DNA from: Sabellastarte sp. h YS-2021
Taxonomy: Eukaryota; Annelida; Polychaeta; Sabellida; Sabellidae
Direction of reading: 5' to 3'
Assembly (NCBI GenBank): GCA_964017235.1
Contig: OZ024933.1
Coordinates: 6,327,962 to 6,391,961 of the forward strand
Length of the DNA stretch: 64,000 bases
Position numbers and translations under genes: made by a program. The first letter of the stretch is position 1; every line of letters starts with the position of its first letter. The notes beneath the pieces are model-generated. The model was given only the letters and a program-made list of their open reading frames with translations, had not been told where the DNA came from and did not search any database. Of the stretch, positions 1 through 10,990 are shown piece after piece.

Positions 1-3000
1 CTAAACCTCTAGGACCAACAATAAGCGAGTTATAAGCACTTTTAAGTTTGGCTATCCTCGTTTGACCTTGAAGGAGGGGTCCAAGGTCAAATCTGACCAC
101 ACCAAAAGATTCCCAGCCCATCATTTCTGATAGGTTGGTTTACCATCCCAAACCTCTAGGACCAATAATAAGCGAGTTATAAGCACTTTTAAGTTTGGCT
201 ATCCTCATTTGACCTTGAAGGAGGGTTCCAAGGTCAAATCCGACCACACTAAAACATTCCCAGCCCATGATTTCCTATAGGTTGGTTTACCATCCTAAAC
301 CTGTAGGACCAATAATAAGCAAGGTATAAGCACTTTTAAGTTTGGCTATCCTCATTTGACCTTGAAGGAGGGGTCCAAGGTCAAATCCGACCACACCAAA
401 AGATTCCCAGGCCATGATTTCTTATAGGTTGGTTTACCATCCTAAACCTCTAGGACCAACAATAAGCGAATTATGAGCACTTTTAAGTTTGGCTATCCCT
501 GTTTGACCTTGAAGGAGTGGTCCAAGGTAAAATCCGACCACACCAAAAGATTCCCAGCCCATGATTTCCTATAGGTTGGTTTACCATCCCAAACCTCTAG
601 GACCAATAATAAGCGAGTTAAAGCACTTTTAAGTTTGGCTATCCTCATTTGACCTTGAAGGAGGGGTCAAAGGTGAAATCCAACCACACCAAAAGATTCC
701 CAGCCCATGATTTCCTATAGGTCAAATCCGACCACACCAAAAGATTCCCAGCCCATCATTTCCCATAGGTTGGTTTACCATCCCAAACCTCTAGGACCAA
801 TAATAAGCGAGTTATGAGCACTTTTAAGTTTGGCTATCCCTGTTTGACCTTGAAGGAGTGGTCCAAGGTCAAGTCCGACCACACCAAAAGATTCCCGGCC
901 CATGATTTCCTATAGGTTGGTTTACCATCCTAAACCTCTAGGACCAACAATAAGAGAGTTATAAGCACTTTTAACTTTGGCTATCCTCATTTGACCTTGA
1001 AGGAGGGGACCAAGGTCAAATCCGACCACACCAAAAGATTCCCAGCCCATCATTTCCGATAGGTTGGTTTACCATCCCAAACCTCTAGGACCAATAATAA
1101 GCGAGTTATAAGCACTTTTAAGTTTGGCTATCCTCATTTGACCTTGAAGGAGGGGTCCAAGGTGAAATTCGACCACACCAAAAGATTCCCAGCCCATGAT
1201 TTCCTATAGGTTGGTTTACCATCCTAAACCTCTAGGACCAACAATAAGCGAATTATGAGCACTTTTAAGTTTGGCTATCCCTGTTTGACCTTGAAGGAGT
1301 GGTCCAAGGTCAAATCCGACCACACCAAAAGATTCCCAGCCCATGATTTCCTATAGGTTGGTTTACCATCCCAAACCTCTAGGACCAATAATAAGCGAGT
1401 TATAAGCACTTTTAAGTTTGGCTATCCTCGTTTGACCTTGAAGGAGGGGTCCAAGGTCAAATCTGACCACACCAAAAGATTCCCAGCCCATCATTTCCTA
1501 TAGGTTGGTTTACCATCCCAAACCTCTAGGACCAATAATAAGCGAGTTAAAGCACTTTTAAGTTTGGCTATCCTCATTTGACCTTGAAGGAGGGGTCAAA
1601 GGTGAAATCCAACCACACCAAAAGATTCCCAGCCCATGATTTCCTATAGGTCAAATCCGACCACACCAAAAGATTCCCAGCCCATCATTTCCTATAGGTT
1701 GGTTTACCATCCCAAACCTCTAGGACCAATAATAAGCGAGTTATAAGCACTTTTAAGTTTGGCTATCCTTGTTTGACCTTGAACGAGGGGTCCAAGGTCA
1801 AATCTGACCACACCAAAAGATTCCCAGCCCATCATTTCCCATAGGTTGGTTTACCATCCCAAACCTCTAGGACCAATAATAAGCGAGTTATGAGCACTTT
1901 TAAGTTTGGCTATCCCTGTTTGACCTTGGAGGAGTGGTCCAAGGTCAAATCCGACCACACCAAAAGATTCCCAGCCCATGATTTCCTATAGGTCAAATTC
2001 GACCACACCAAAAGATTCCCAGCCCATCATTTCCTATAGGTTGGTTTACCATCCCAAACCTCTAGGACCAATAATAAGCGAGTTATAAGCACTTTTAAGT
2101 TTGGCTATCCTTGTTTGACCTTGAAGGAGGGGTCCAAGGTCAAATCTTACCACACCAAAAGATTCCCAGCCCATCATTTCCCATAGGTTGGTTTACCATC
2201 CCAAACCTCTAGGACCAATAATAAGCGAGTTATGAGCACTTTTAAGTTTGGCTATCCCTGTTTGACCTTGAAGGAGTGGTCCAAGGTCAAATCCGACCAC
2301 ACCAAAAGATTCCCGGCCCATGATTTCCTATAGGTTGGTTTACCATCCCAAACCTCTAGGACCAATAATAAGGGAGTTATAAGCACTTTTAATTTTGGCT
2401 ATCCTCGTTTGACCTTGAAGGAGGGGTCTAAGGTCAAATCCGACAACACCAAAAGATTCCCGGCCCATGATTTCCTAGGTTAGTTTACCATCCTAAACCT
2501 CTAGGACCAACAATAAGCGAGTTATAAGCACTTTTAAGTTTGGCTATCCTCGTCTGACCTTGAAGGAGGGGTCCAAGGTCAAATCTGACCACACCAAAAG
2601 ATTCCCAGCCCATGATTTCCTATAGGTTGGTTTACCATCTCAAACCTCTATGACCAATAATAAGCGAGTTATAAGCACTTTTAAGTTTGGCTATGCTCGT
2701 TTGACCTTGAAGAAGGGGTCCAAGGTCAAATCTGACCACACCAAAAGATTCCCAGCCCATCATTTCCTATAGGTTGGTTTACCATCCTAAACCTCTAGGA
2801 CCAACAATAAGAGAGTTATAAGCACTTTTAAGTTTGGCTATCCTCATTTGACCTTGAAGGAGGGGTCCAAGGTGAAATTCGACCACACCAAAAGATTCCC
2901 AGCCCATGATTTCCTATAGGTTGGTTTATCATCCTAAACCTCTAGGACCAACAATAAGCGAATTATGAGTACTTTTAAGTTTGGCTATCCCTGTTTGACC

Positions 3001-5905
3001 TTGAAGGAGTGGTCCAAGGTCAAATCCGACCACCCCAAAAGATTCCCAGCCCATGATTTCCTATAGGTTGGTTTACCATCCCAAACCTCTAGGACCAATA
3101 ATAAGCGAGTTATAAGCACTTTTAAGTTTGGCTATCCTCGTTTGACCTTGAAGGAGGGGTCCAAGGTCAAATCTGACTACACCAAAAGATTCCCAGCCCA
3201 TCATTTCCTATAGGTTGGTTTACCATCCCAAACCTCTAGGACCAATAATAAGCGAGTTAAAGCACTTTCAAGTTTGGCTATCCTCATTTGACCTTGAAGG
3301 AGGGGTCAAAGGTGAAATCCAACCACACCAAAAGATTCCCAGCCCATGATTTCCTATAGGTCAAATCCGACAACACCAAAAGATTCCCAGGCCATGATTT
3401 CCTGTAGGTTGGTTTACCATCCTAAACCTCTAGGACCAACAATAAGCGAGTTATAAGCACTTTTAAGTTTGGCTATCCTCGTTTGACCTTGAAGGAGGGG
3501 TCCAAGGTCAAATCTGACCACACCAAAAGATTCCCAGCCCATCATTTCTGATAGGTTGGTTTACCATCCCAAACCTCTAGGACCAATAATAAGCGAGTTA
3601 TAAGCACTTTTAAGTTTGGCTATCCTCATTTGACCTTGAAGGAGGGTTCCAAGGTCAAATCCGACCACACTAAAACATTCCCAGCCCATGATTTCCTATA
3701 GGTTGGTTTACCATCCTAAACCTGTAGGACCAATAATAAGCAAGGTATAAGCACTTTTAAGTTTGGCTATCCTCATTTGACCTTGAAGGAGGGGTCCAAG
3801 GTCAAATCCGACCACACCAAAAGATTCCCAGGCCATGATTTCTTATAGGTTGGTTTACCATCCTAAACCTCTAGGACCAACAATAAGCGAATTATGAGCA
3901 CTTTTAAGTTTGGCTATCCCTGTTTGACCTTGAAGGAGTGGTCCAAGGTCAAATCCGACCACACCAAAAGATTCCCAGCCCATGATTTCCTATAGGTTGG
4001 TTTACCATCCCAAACCTCTAGGACCAATAATAAGCGAGTTAAAGCACTTTTAAGTTTGGCTATCCTCATTTGACCTTGAAGGAGGGGTCAAAGGTGAAAT
4101 CCAACCACACCAAAAGATTCCCAGCCCATGATTTCCTATAGGTCAAATCCGACCACACCAAAAGATTCCCAGCCCATCATTTCCCATAGGTTGGTTTACC
4201 ATCCCAAACCTCTAGGACCAATAATAAGCGAGTTATGAGCACTTTTAAGTTTGGCTATCCCTGTTTGACCTTGAAGGAGTGGTCCAAGGTCAAGTCCGAC
4301 CACACCAAAAGATTCCCGGCCCATGATTTCCTATAGGTTGGTTTACCATCCTAAACCTCTAGGACCAACAATAAGAGAGTTATAAGCACTTTTAACTTTG
4401 GCTATCCTCATTTGACCTTGAAGGAGGGGACCAAGGTCAAATCCGACCACACCAAAAGATTCCCAGCCCATCATTTCCGATAGGTTGGTTTACCATCCCA
4501 AACCTCTAGGACCAATAATAAGCGAGTTATAAGCACTTTTAAGTTTGGCTATCCTCATTTGACCTTGAAGGAGGGGTCCAAGGTGAAATTCGACCACACC
4601 AAAAGATTCCCAGCCCATGATTTCCTATAGGTTGGTTTACCATCCTAAACCTCTAGGACCAACAATAAGCGAATTATGAGCACTTTTAAGTTTGGCTATC
4701 CCTGTTTGACCTTGAAGGAGTGGTCCAAGGTCAAATCCGACCACACCAAAAGATTCCCAGCCCATGATTTCCTATAGGTTGGTTTACCATCCCAAACCTC
4801 TAGGACCAATAATAAGCGAGTTATAAGCACTTTTAAGTTTGGCTATCCTCGTTTGACCTTGAAGGAGGGGTCCAAGGTCAAATCTGACCACACCAAAAGA
4901 TTCCCAGCCCATCATTTCCTATAGGTTGGTTTACCATCCCAAACCTCTAGGACCAATAATAAGCGAGTTAAAGCACTTTTAAGTTTGGCTATCCTCATTT
5001 GACCTTGAAGGAGGGGTCAAAGGTGAAATCCAACCACACCAAAAGATTCCCAGCCCATGATTTCCTATAGGTCAAATCCGACCACACCAAAAGATTCCCA
5101 GCCCATCATTTCCTATAGGTTGGTTTACCATCCCAAACCTCTAGGACCAATAATAAGCGAGTTATAAGCACTTTTAAGTTTGGCTATCCTTGTTTGACCT
5201 TGAACGAGGGGTCCAAGGTCAAATCTGACCACACCAAAAGATTCCCAGCCCATCATTTCCCATAGGTTGGTTTACCATCCCAAACCTCTAGGACCAATAA
5301 TAAGTGAGTTATGAGCACTTTTAAGTTTGGCTATCCCTGTTTGACCTTGGAGGAGTGGTCCAAGGTCAAATCCGACCACACCAAAAGATTCCCAGCCCAT
5401 GATTTCCTATAGGTCAAATTCGACCACACCAAAAGATTCCCAGCCCATCATTTCCTATAGGTTGGTTTACCATCCCAAACCTCTAGGACCAATAATAAGC
5501 GAGTTATAAGCACTTTTAAGTTTGGCTATCCTTGTTTGACCTTGAAGGAGGGGTCCAAGGTCAAATCTTACCACACCAAAAGATTCCCAGCCCATCATTT
5601 CCCATAGGTTGGTTTACCATCCCAAACCTCTAGGACCAATAATAAGCGAGTTATGAGCACTTTTAAGTTTGGCTATCCCTGTTTGACCTTGAAGGAGTGG
5701 TCCAAGGTCAAATCCGACCACACCAAAAGATTCCCGGCCCATGATTTCCTATAGGTTGGTTTACCATCCCAAACCTCTAGGACCAATAATAAGGGAGTTA
5801 TAAGCACTTTTAATTTTGGCTATCCTCGTTTGACCTTGAAGGAGGGGTCTAAGGTCAAATCCGACAACACCAAAAGATTCCCGGCCCATGATTTCCTAGG
5901 TTGGT
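1..5905. repeat. 3,421-bp higher-order repeat in satellite A
   Basis: The sequence at 1 recurs at 3422, and the rare variant ccttggaggagtgg near 1926 recurs near 5347, both with an offset of 3,421 bp. Shared private variants along the block, such as the shortened monomers and the ctaaaacattc variant at 250 and 3671, show that a block of many monomers was copied as one unit. The second copy stops matching at about 5905. Confidence 0.93.
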
Positions 5906-6239
5906 TTACCATCCCAAACCTCTACGACCAACAATAAGGCAGTTATAAGCACTTTTAAGTTTGGCTATGCTCGTTTGACCTTGAAGGAGGGGTCCAAGGT
6001 CAAATCCGACCACAACAAAAGATACCCGGCCCATGATTTCCTATAGGTTGGTTTACCATCCCAAACCTCTAGGACCAATAATAAGCGAGTTATAAGCACT
6101 TTTAAGTTTGGCTATCCTCGTTTGACCTTGAAGGAGGGGTCCAAGGTCAAATCTGACCACACCAAAAGATTCCCGGCCCATGATTTCCTATAGGTTGGTT
6201 TACCATCCCAAACCTCTAGGACCAATAATAAGCGAGTTA
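1..6239. repeat. Satellite A, 147-bp tandem array
   Basis: The block is a head-to-tail array. The marker aacctctagg (or aacctgtagg) starts at 4, 151, 298 and 445, which gives a unit of exactly 147 bp, so about 42 units fit. Monomers fall into several subtypes, for example tatcctcgtttg, tatcctcatttg and tatccctgtttg, and some are shortened where cctatagg runs straight into tcaaatccgaccac (near 714, 1645, 1985 and 3355). Each full monomer holds the inverted pair TTTGACCTTG and CAAGGTCAAA. The array continues beyond the left edge of the window. No coding potential is seen. Confidence 0.97.
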
Positions 6240-6618
6240 TATAAATAGGGAGATATAAGCATTTTTCATGACTGCAAAGAAACGCCTGTGGCGGCCATCT
6301 TGTTTTTCAAAATGAGGCCAAAAATATTCCCAGTCCAGATTTTATAATGAGGAACATATCCTGCGAATTTGAGATCTCTACCTATAATACCCTTTGCTCT
6401 AGAGGGCCACCAAAAGTCCTTGTTTAAAGTTGAAAAACGCCTGTGGCGGCCATCTTGTTTTTCAAAATGAGGCCAAAAATATTCCCAGGCAAGATTTTAT
6501 GGCTATGAATATATTCTGCAAATTTGAGAAGGCTAGCTATAATATTTTTTTCGTTAGAGCGGTAACGGTGAAATCTCTCTACACACTGCGGCGGCGTAGG
6601 CGTAACGAAGTCAAATCC
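6240..6618. repeat. Diverged edge copies of satellite A
   Basis: Two copies of a unit of about 155 bp start with aacgcctgtggcggccatct at 6281 and 6436. They keep a satellite A-like core (ccaaaaatattcccag against ccaaaagattcccag) but differ elsewhere, as expected at the decaying edge of an array. No gene is seen. The last 50 bases, before the retroelement end, are unique. Confidence 0.7.
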
Positions 6619-6619
6619 A

Positions 6620-6724
6620 TGGGCTTGGTTCATTTCCTGTTCTTTACTTCCAGTGGGGAGATGCTAAAACTCAAACAGTAGGCGAACGGACTTCCATTCG
6701 AAACTACCCGGCGGCTTCACTTCA
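6620..6724 (-). repeat. Probable 3' LTR (short, 105 bp)
   Basis: Read on the minus strand the block begins TGAAGTGAAG and ends CAAGCCCA, the usual TG...CA form of an LTR. It is nearly identical (about two differences) to 30262-30366, in the same orientation, at the other end of the element. A purine-rich run lies directly upstream on the minus strand. An LTR this short is unusual for this family, so it could be a remnant of a longer LTR. Confidence 0.6.
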
Positions 6725-6734
6725 TTCCTCCCGG
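6725..6734 (-). other. Polypurine tract next to the 3' LTR
   Basis: The minus strand reads CCGGGAGGAA immediately before the TG that opens the 3' repeat. LTR retroelements prime plus-strand DNA synthesis from a purine-rich tract in exactly this position, which supports the placing of the LTR boundary. Confidence 0.5.
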
Positions 6735-7275
6735 TTTTGTTTAGAACAGGTCCATCAGTCATCTGAGGTTGCCAAGGTGGGTTGTTGCCAGACCAGACCA
6801 GGGTTTTTAGCGCACTTGCAACAGTCCTTGACATATAGAACAGTGTTGCCTATCCGTTTGTTTCTTTCCAGAGAACTTACAACGGTTCTTGACATGTAGA
6901 ACAATGTTTATAATCCTTCTGGTTTCTCTTGAGTCTCCTCAACAGTTCAGGAACCTGTAGAACAATGTTGAGAATTCGTCTGATTTCCTTTTGAGACTGA
7001 GCACAGGAACATTCATGGAGTAATAGCACAACAGTTCTGGAAATGGTAGAACAATGTTGACAATTCCTCTGTTTGTAGACGATGCTTAACAGTTCAGTAT
7101 GATGAACAATGTTGCTGTAATCCCTCCAACTGTCTGGTAACCGGGACAATGTTGTGAGATATCCATAACAGTCCTTTACATAGAACAATGTTGATGAATT
7201 TTGCAACAGTTCATTTCACCATGTAGAACAATGTTAATACTCCCTCTGTCTTACTCATTCGTACACACAATACCC
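6735..7275 (-). repeat. Element 3' region with gaacaatgtt minisatellite
   Basis: Between the TatD segment and the polypurine tract lies non-coding sequence with about eight copies of the pair aacagttc ... gaacaatgttg (variants at about 6837, 6899, 6960, 7047, 7103, 7144, 7183 and 7225), spaced 37 to 88 bp apart. The two halves of each unit are imperfect inverted copies, so each unit could fold into a small stem-loop. The rest is unremarkable. Confidence 0.7.
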
Positions 7276-8727
7276 TCAAACCTTTAGACCGCAGAGATCT
7301 GCAGCGTTCTTTCTGGTAGTGGTCAGCACTGCCCTGATAGTTGTGTCTTTCAGTTGAGCTACAGGTCGAGCTACTTCCTCAAGACCATAAGGGGTATTGT
7401 AGGCACAGTTTCCGTGAGCTGGGGGTGTCAAGTATGGAGAATCTGTTTCTAACAGGATCTGATCTAAATCCAAGTGCTCCACAACAGCTTCAAGTTCTGG
7501 ATTTCAGTCCTTTCGCAAAAGCAAACCAGTGACTCCAATCCTTATTCTAGGAAACCTTGCCAACCAGTCGCGAAGCGTGGACATACCCCCGTTAAAACAG
7601 TGAAAATGAAGGTTTATATCCTCTCTATGGAATGCAGGTATCTCCACCTCAAAGACCTTGAGACAGGTTCCATAAGCATCCATACGGTTTCCCTTGTCCC
7701 TTCAGTGAATCACAATGGCTTTGCGGTGGTACAATTCTTCCCTAACAAACATCTGTATGAACTTCCTACAAAGTAGGGTTTGTTGAGTTTTAAACTTTCC
7801 AAAGTGGCCACTGAAGTCAAATCCAATCTCACCAAGGCCAACACAACGTGGATCCTTGATGACGCTTGTTCTAACCCTCTCAAAATCCTCGTCTGTGGCA
7901 GTATGGGCGAGTTTGGGGTGCAGACCGTGCGTGTGGAAAATTCTGGAGTCTCTCTTCCACATCTGTCTCAGTTCCTTACTTGGCGCTTCGTGACAAAAGT
8001 TTGCAACAACGGCTTCAAGATACACTGGAGTTGCCAGCATTGGACCTCTGTCTAGGATAGTATCAATATCGCGACAATGACTGATCCACCTCAGTTTATC
8101 CAAGTGCATATGAGAGTCGATGAAGCTCACTCTGTCCCTGCTTTTCACCTTCAGGAAACTGGTCCTTCTTTGCACTCATTCTGCCTCTTCGTAAGGGGTA
8201 CCAATATCCTTCACAACCTTGGGTTTAGGCGGACTCTCTAGTATTGAAGAGCTAACACTCCTCACATCCTCAGAAGGTGAACCCAGTGAAACAGCTTCCT
8301 CTGAGGGAGCAAGACTACTTGCTAAATCCCCAGATTCACACTGGTTACCCTGATCCACCTCCACTGGCTGCTCTTCCACTGGTACATCCTTGGTTCCTTC
8401 AACTTCTGGTTGAGCAACCTGGACTGGTTGAACAACCTGGGCATCTGTTGGAACATCCTGAACTGGTGTATCCACAGTTGAAATAGACTGGACATCCTGG
8501 TTTTCAGCCTCGAGATTTGTTGTTTCGAAAGACTGCCTAGGTAATGTTACCTTCTCCTCCCCAATGCAATTGGGAACAGTGGAAAAAACTCTCCAGTTCG
8601 TAAGGACAGCAACGCAATTGGGGGGGTCCACAATTGGTTTGGACATCAGTTGATTCCCGGTCAGCCACTGGTGAAAAGCTTTCACAAACTTGGCATCTTC
8701 CTCAGGAATAGTAAATCTGGTGTCCAC
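7276..8727 (-). pseudogene. Third ORF, distal part: TatD-type nuclease domain
   Basis: This minus-strand reading encodes first an acidic, Pro/Val/Glu-rich linker after the short conserved-looking FVKAFHQWL, then a TatD-family metal-dependent hydrolase domain. Visible family motifs are DSHMHLD (HxH metal site), GLHPKLA, GEIGFDF, HFHCFNGG and ETDSPYL. TatD proteins are TIM-barrel nucleases; the animal relatives are TATDN1-3, and the best resemblance is to TATDN2-like proteins. Its upstream end coincides with the target duplication of the hAT insertion, and the other part of the ORF lies beyond that transposon. The segment is broken (about three breaks). It sits inside the LTR-bounded unit, so I treat it as part of the retroelement. 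The alternative is a captured or retrocopied host TATDN2-like gene. Confidence 0.8.
8720..8727. repeat. hAT target-site duplication, left (gtgtccac)
   Basis: The 8-bp word gtgtccac stands immediately left of the TIR and recurs exactly at 20150-20157 after the opposite TIR. Eight-base duplications are the hallmark of hAT transposition. Confidence 0.85.
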
Positions 8728-8934
8728 TAAGGCTGTGTACAGAGCACCGGAGCACCGAAAGTGGTGAAATTTTTTAGAATTTCCGGTTCCAAAATGATAC
8801 TTCGGTGACGATTTTTATTATCTCCCGCCCGGCTCGCCGGAGGGAGATCATAATTTGCACCATGTGCGTGTGTACGTGCGTGCGTGCGTGCGTGTGTCAC
8901 GCAGTTTTCTCTGAAACTACTACAGTTACACATT
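8728..8934 (+). other. hAT left terminal region with palindrome and TGCG microsatellite
   Basis: After the TIR this region holds a palindrome with arms ttattatctccc (8818-8829) and gggagatcataa (8842-8853; 11 of 12 positions pair), then a tgcg/tgtg microsatellite at about 8864-8898. GGGAGATAAT-like palindromes next to TGCG runs are common in mollusc repeats (recollection, not checked). No gene is seen. Confidence 0.6.
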
Positions 8935-10990
8935 TTTAGTAAATCACAAGTCCTAATGAATTTTTTTGCTCTTCAATATTTTTGGGGATTGGGGAACTTT
9001 GGCCTACTTTTGAGTGAGTAATAGCTATTTTAGCTAATATAATTATATGGCTTATAACTCTGAAACTATTGCCTTTACAGTATTTTGTTCTAATATGTTG
9101 TTCAGCTACTTTCTCCACAGCTACAACATGGTCAGTAGTTTGGAAGTGTATCTCCATAGCTAAGTGAGTAATAGCTACTTTGTCAATTTTTAATTATAAC
9201 CATAATGAGTAAATGGCTTATATTTTCATAAGTATTGCAGCTACACAATTTTGTTCCAATATGTTGTTCAGCTACTTTCTCCACAGCTACAACATGGTCA
9301 GTAGTTTGGAAGTGTATCTCCATAGCTAAGTGAGTAATAATACTTTTTCAATTTTTAATGATAACCATAATGAGTAAATGGCTTATACCTTCAAAAGTAT
9401 TGCAGCTACACAATTTTGTTCCAATATGTTGTTCGGCTACTTTCTCCTCTGCTACAACATGGTCAGTAGTTTGGAAGTGTATCTCCGTAGCTAAGTGAGT
9501 AATAGCTACTTTTTCAGTTTTTAATGATAATCATAATGAGTAAATGGCTTATATCTTCAAAAGTATTGCAGCTACACAATTTTGTTCCAATATGTTGTTC
9601 AGCTACTTTCTCCACTGCTACAACATGGCCAGTAGTTTGGAAGTGTATCTCTATAGCTAAGTGAGTAATAGCTACTTTTTCAATTTTTAATGATAACCAT
9701 AATGAGTAAATTGCTTATATCTTCAAAAGTATTGCAGCTACACAATTTCTCTCAAATATGTTGTTCATGTACTTTTTTGTGAACTGTAACATATTTAAGT
9801 TTCACAACTGTTGCTCAATGTACAAGTGAGTAATGGCTACTTTATTGCTACTTTTAGTGAAAATGTGAAAAATCAGAAATATCTCTCAAACTGTAAGATA
9901 TAGAGCAATTTCGAGCAAATTTTTGACCCACAGGGTAGTACTAGAGTATCCTATTGCTAAGGGGGAAAAAGTTTGGTGAACTTTGGCCTACTTTTGAGTG
10001 AGTAATAGCGCTTTTACCTAATATAATTATATGACTTATAACTGTCAATGAGTAAATGGCTTATATCTTCATAAGTATTGCAGCTACACAATTTTGTTCC
10101 AATATGATGTTCAGCTACTTTCTCAACAGCTACAACATGGTCAGTAATTTGGAAGTGTATCTCCATAGCTAAGTGAGTAATAGCTACTTTTTCAATTTTT
10201 AATGATAACCATAATGAGTAAATGGCTTATATCTTCAAAAGTATTGCAGCTACACAATTTCTCTCAAATATGTTGTTCATGTACTTTTTTGTGAACTGTA
10301 ACATATTTAAGTTTCACAACTGTTGCTCGATGTACAAGTGAGTAATGGCTACTTTATTGCTACTTTTAGTGAAAATGTGAAAAATCAGAAATATCTCTCA
10401 AACCGTAAGATATAGAGCAATTTCGAGCAAGTTTTTGACCCACAGGGTAGTACTAGAGTATCCTATTGCTAAGGGGGGAAAGGTTTGGTGAACTTTGGCC
10501 TACTTTTGAGTGAGTAATAGCGCTTTTACCTATTATAATTATATGACTTTTAACTGTCAATGAGTAAATGGCTTATATCTTCAAAAGTATTGCAGCTACA
10601 CAATTTTGTTCCAATATGATGTTCAGCTACTTTCTCCACAGCTACAACATGGTCAGTAATTTGGAAGTGTATCTCCATAGCTAAGTGAGTAATAGCTACT
10701 TTTTCAATTTTTAATGATAACCATAATGAGTAAATGGGTTATATCTTCAAAAGTATTGCAGCTACACAATTTCTCTCAAATATGTTGTTCATGTACATTT
10801 TTGTGAACTGTAACATATTTCAGTTTCACAACTGTTGCTCAATGTACAAGTGAGTAATGGCTACTTTACTTTTAGTGAAAATGTGAAAAATCAGAAATAT
10901 CTCTCAAACTGTAAGAGATAGAGAAATTTCGAGCAAATTTTTGAACCACAGGGTAGTACTAGAGTATCCAATGCTAAGGGGAAAATGGTT
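8935..10990. repeat. Array B1: 165-bp units in 512-bp blocks
   Basis: The marker atgagtaaatgg recurs about every 165 bp (9206, 9371 and 9537, counted from its tgag). From about 9750 the array is organised in blocks of 512 bp: ctcaaatatgttgttcatgt starts at 9751, 10263 and 10775. Typical words are gagtaatagctac, aaaagtattgcagctac and gctacaacatgg. It shares gagtaaatg, aaaagtattgcag and ctcaaat with array B2, so both come from one ancestral unit. It is non-coding. Confidence 0.92.

Noticed and set aside
6619-6724. The 105-bp repeat as a shared host exon or promoter
   Set aside because: Same-orientation copies sit at both ends of one retroelement, are TG...CA bounded and next to a polypurine tract, so an LTR explains them better. 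Not fully excluded.
7341-8055. Plus-strand frames opposite the TatD segment
   Set aside because: They are shadows of the minus-strand coding sequence, which has clear family motifs.
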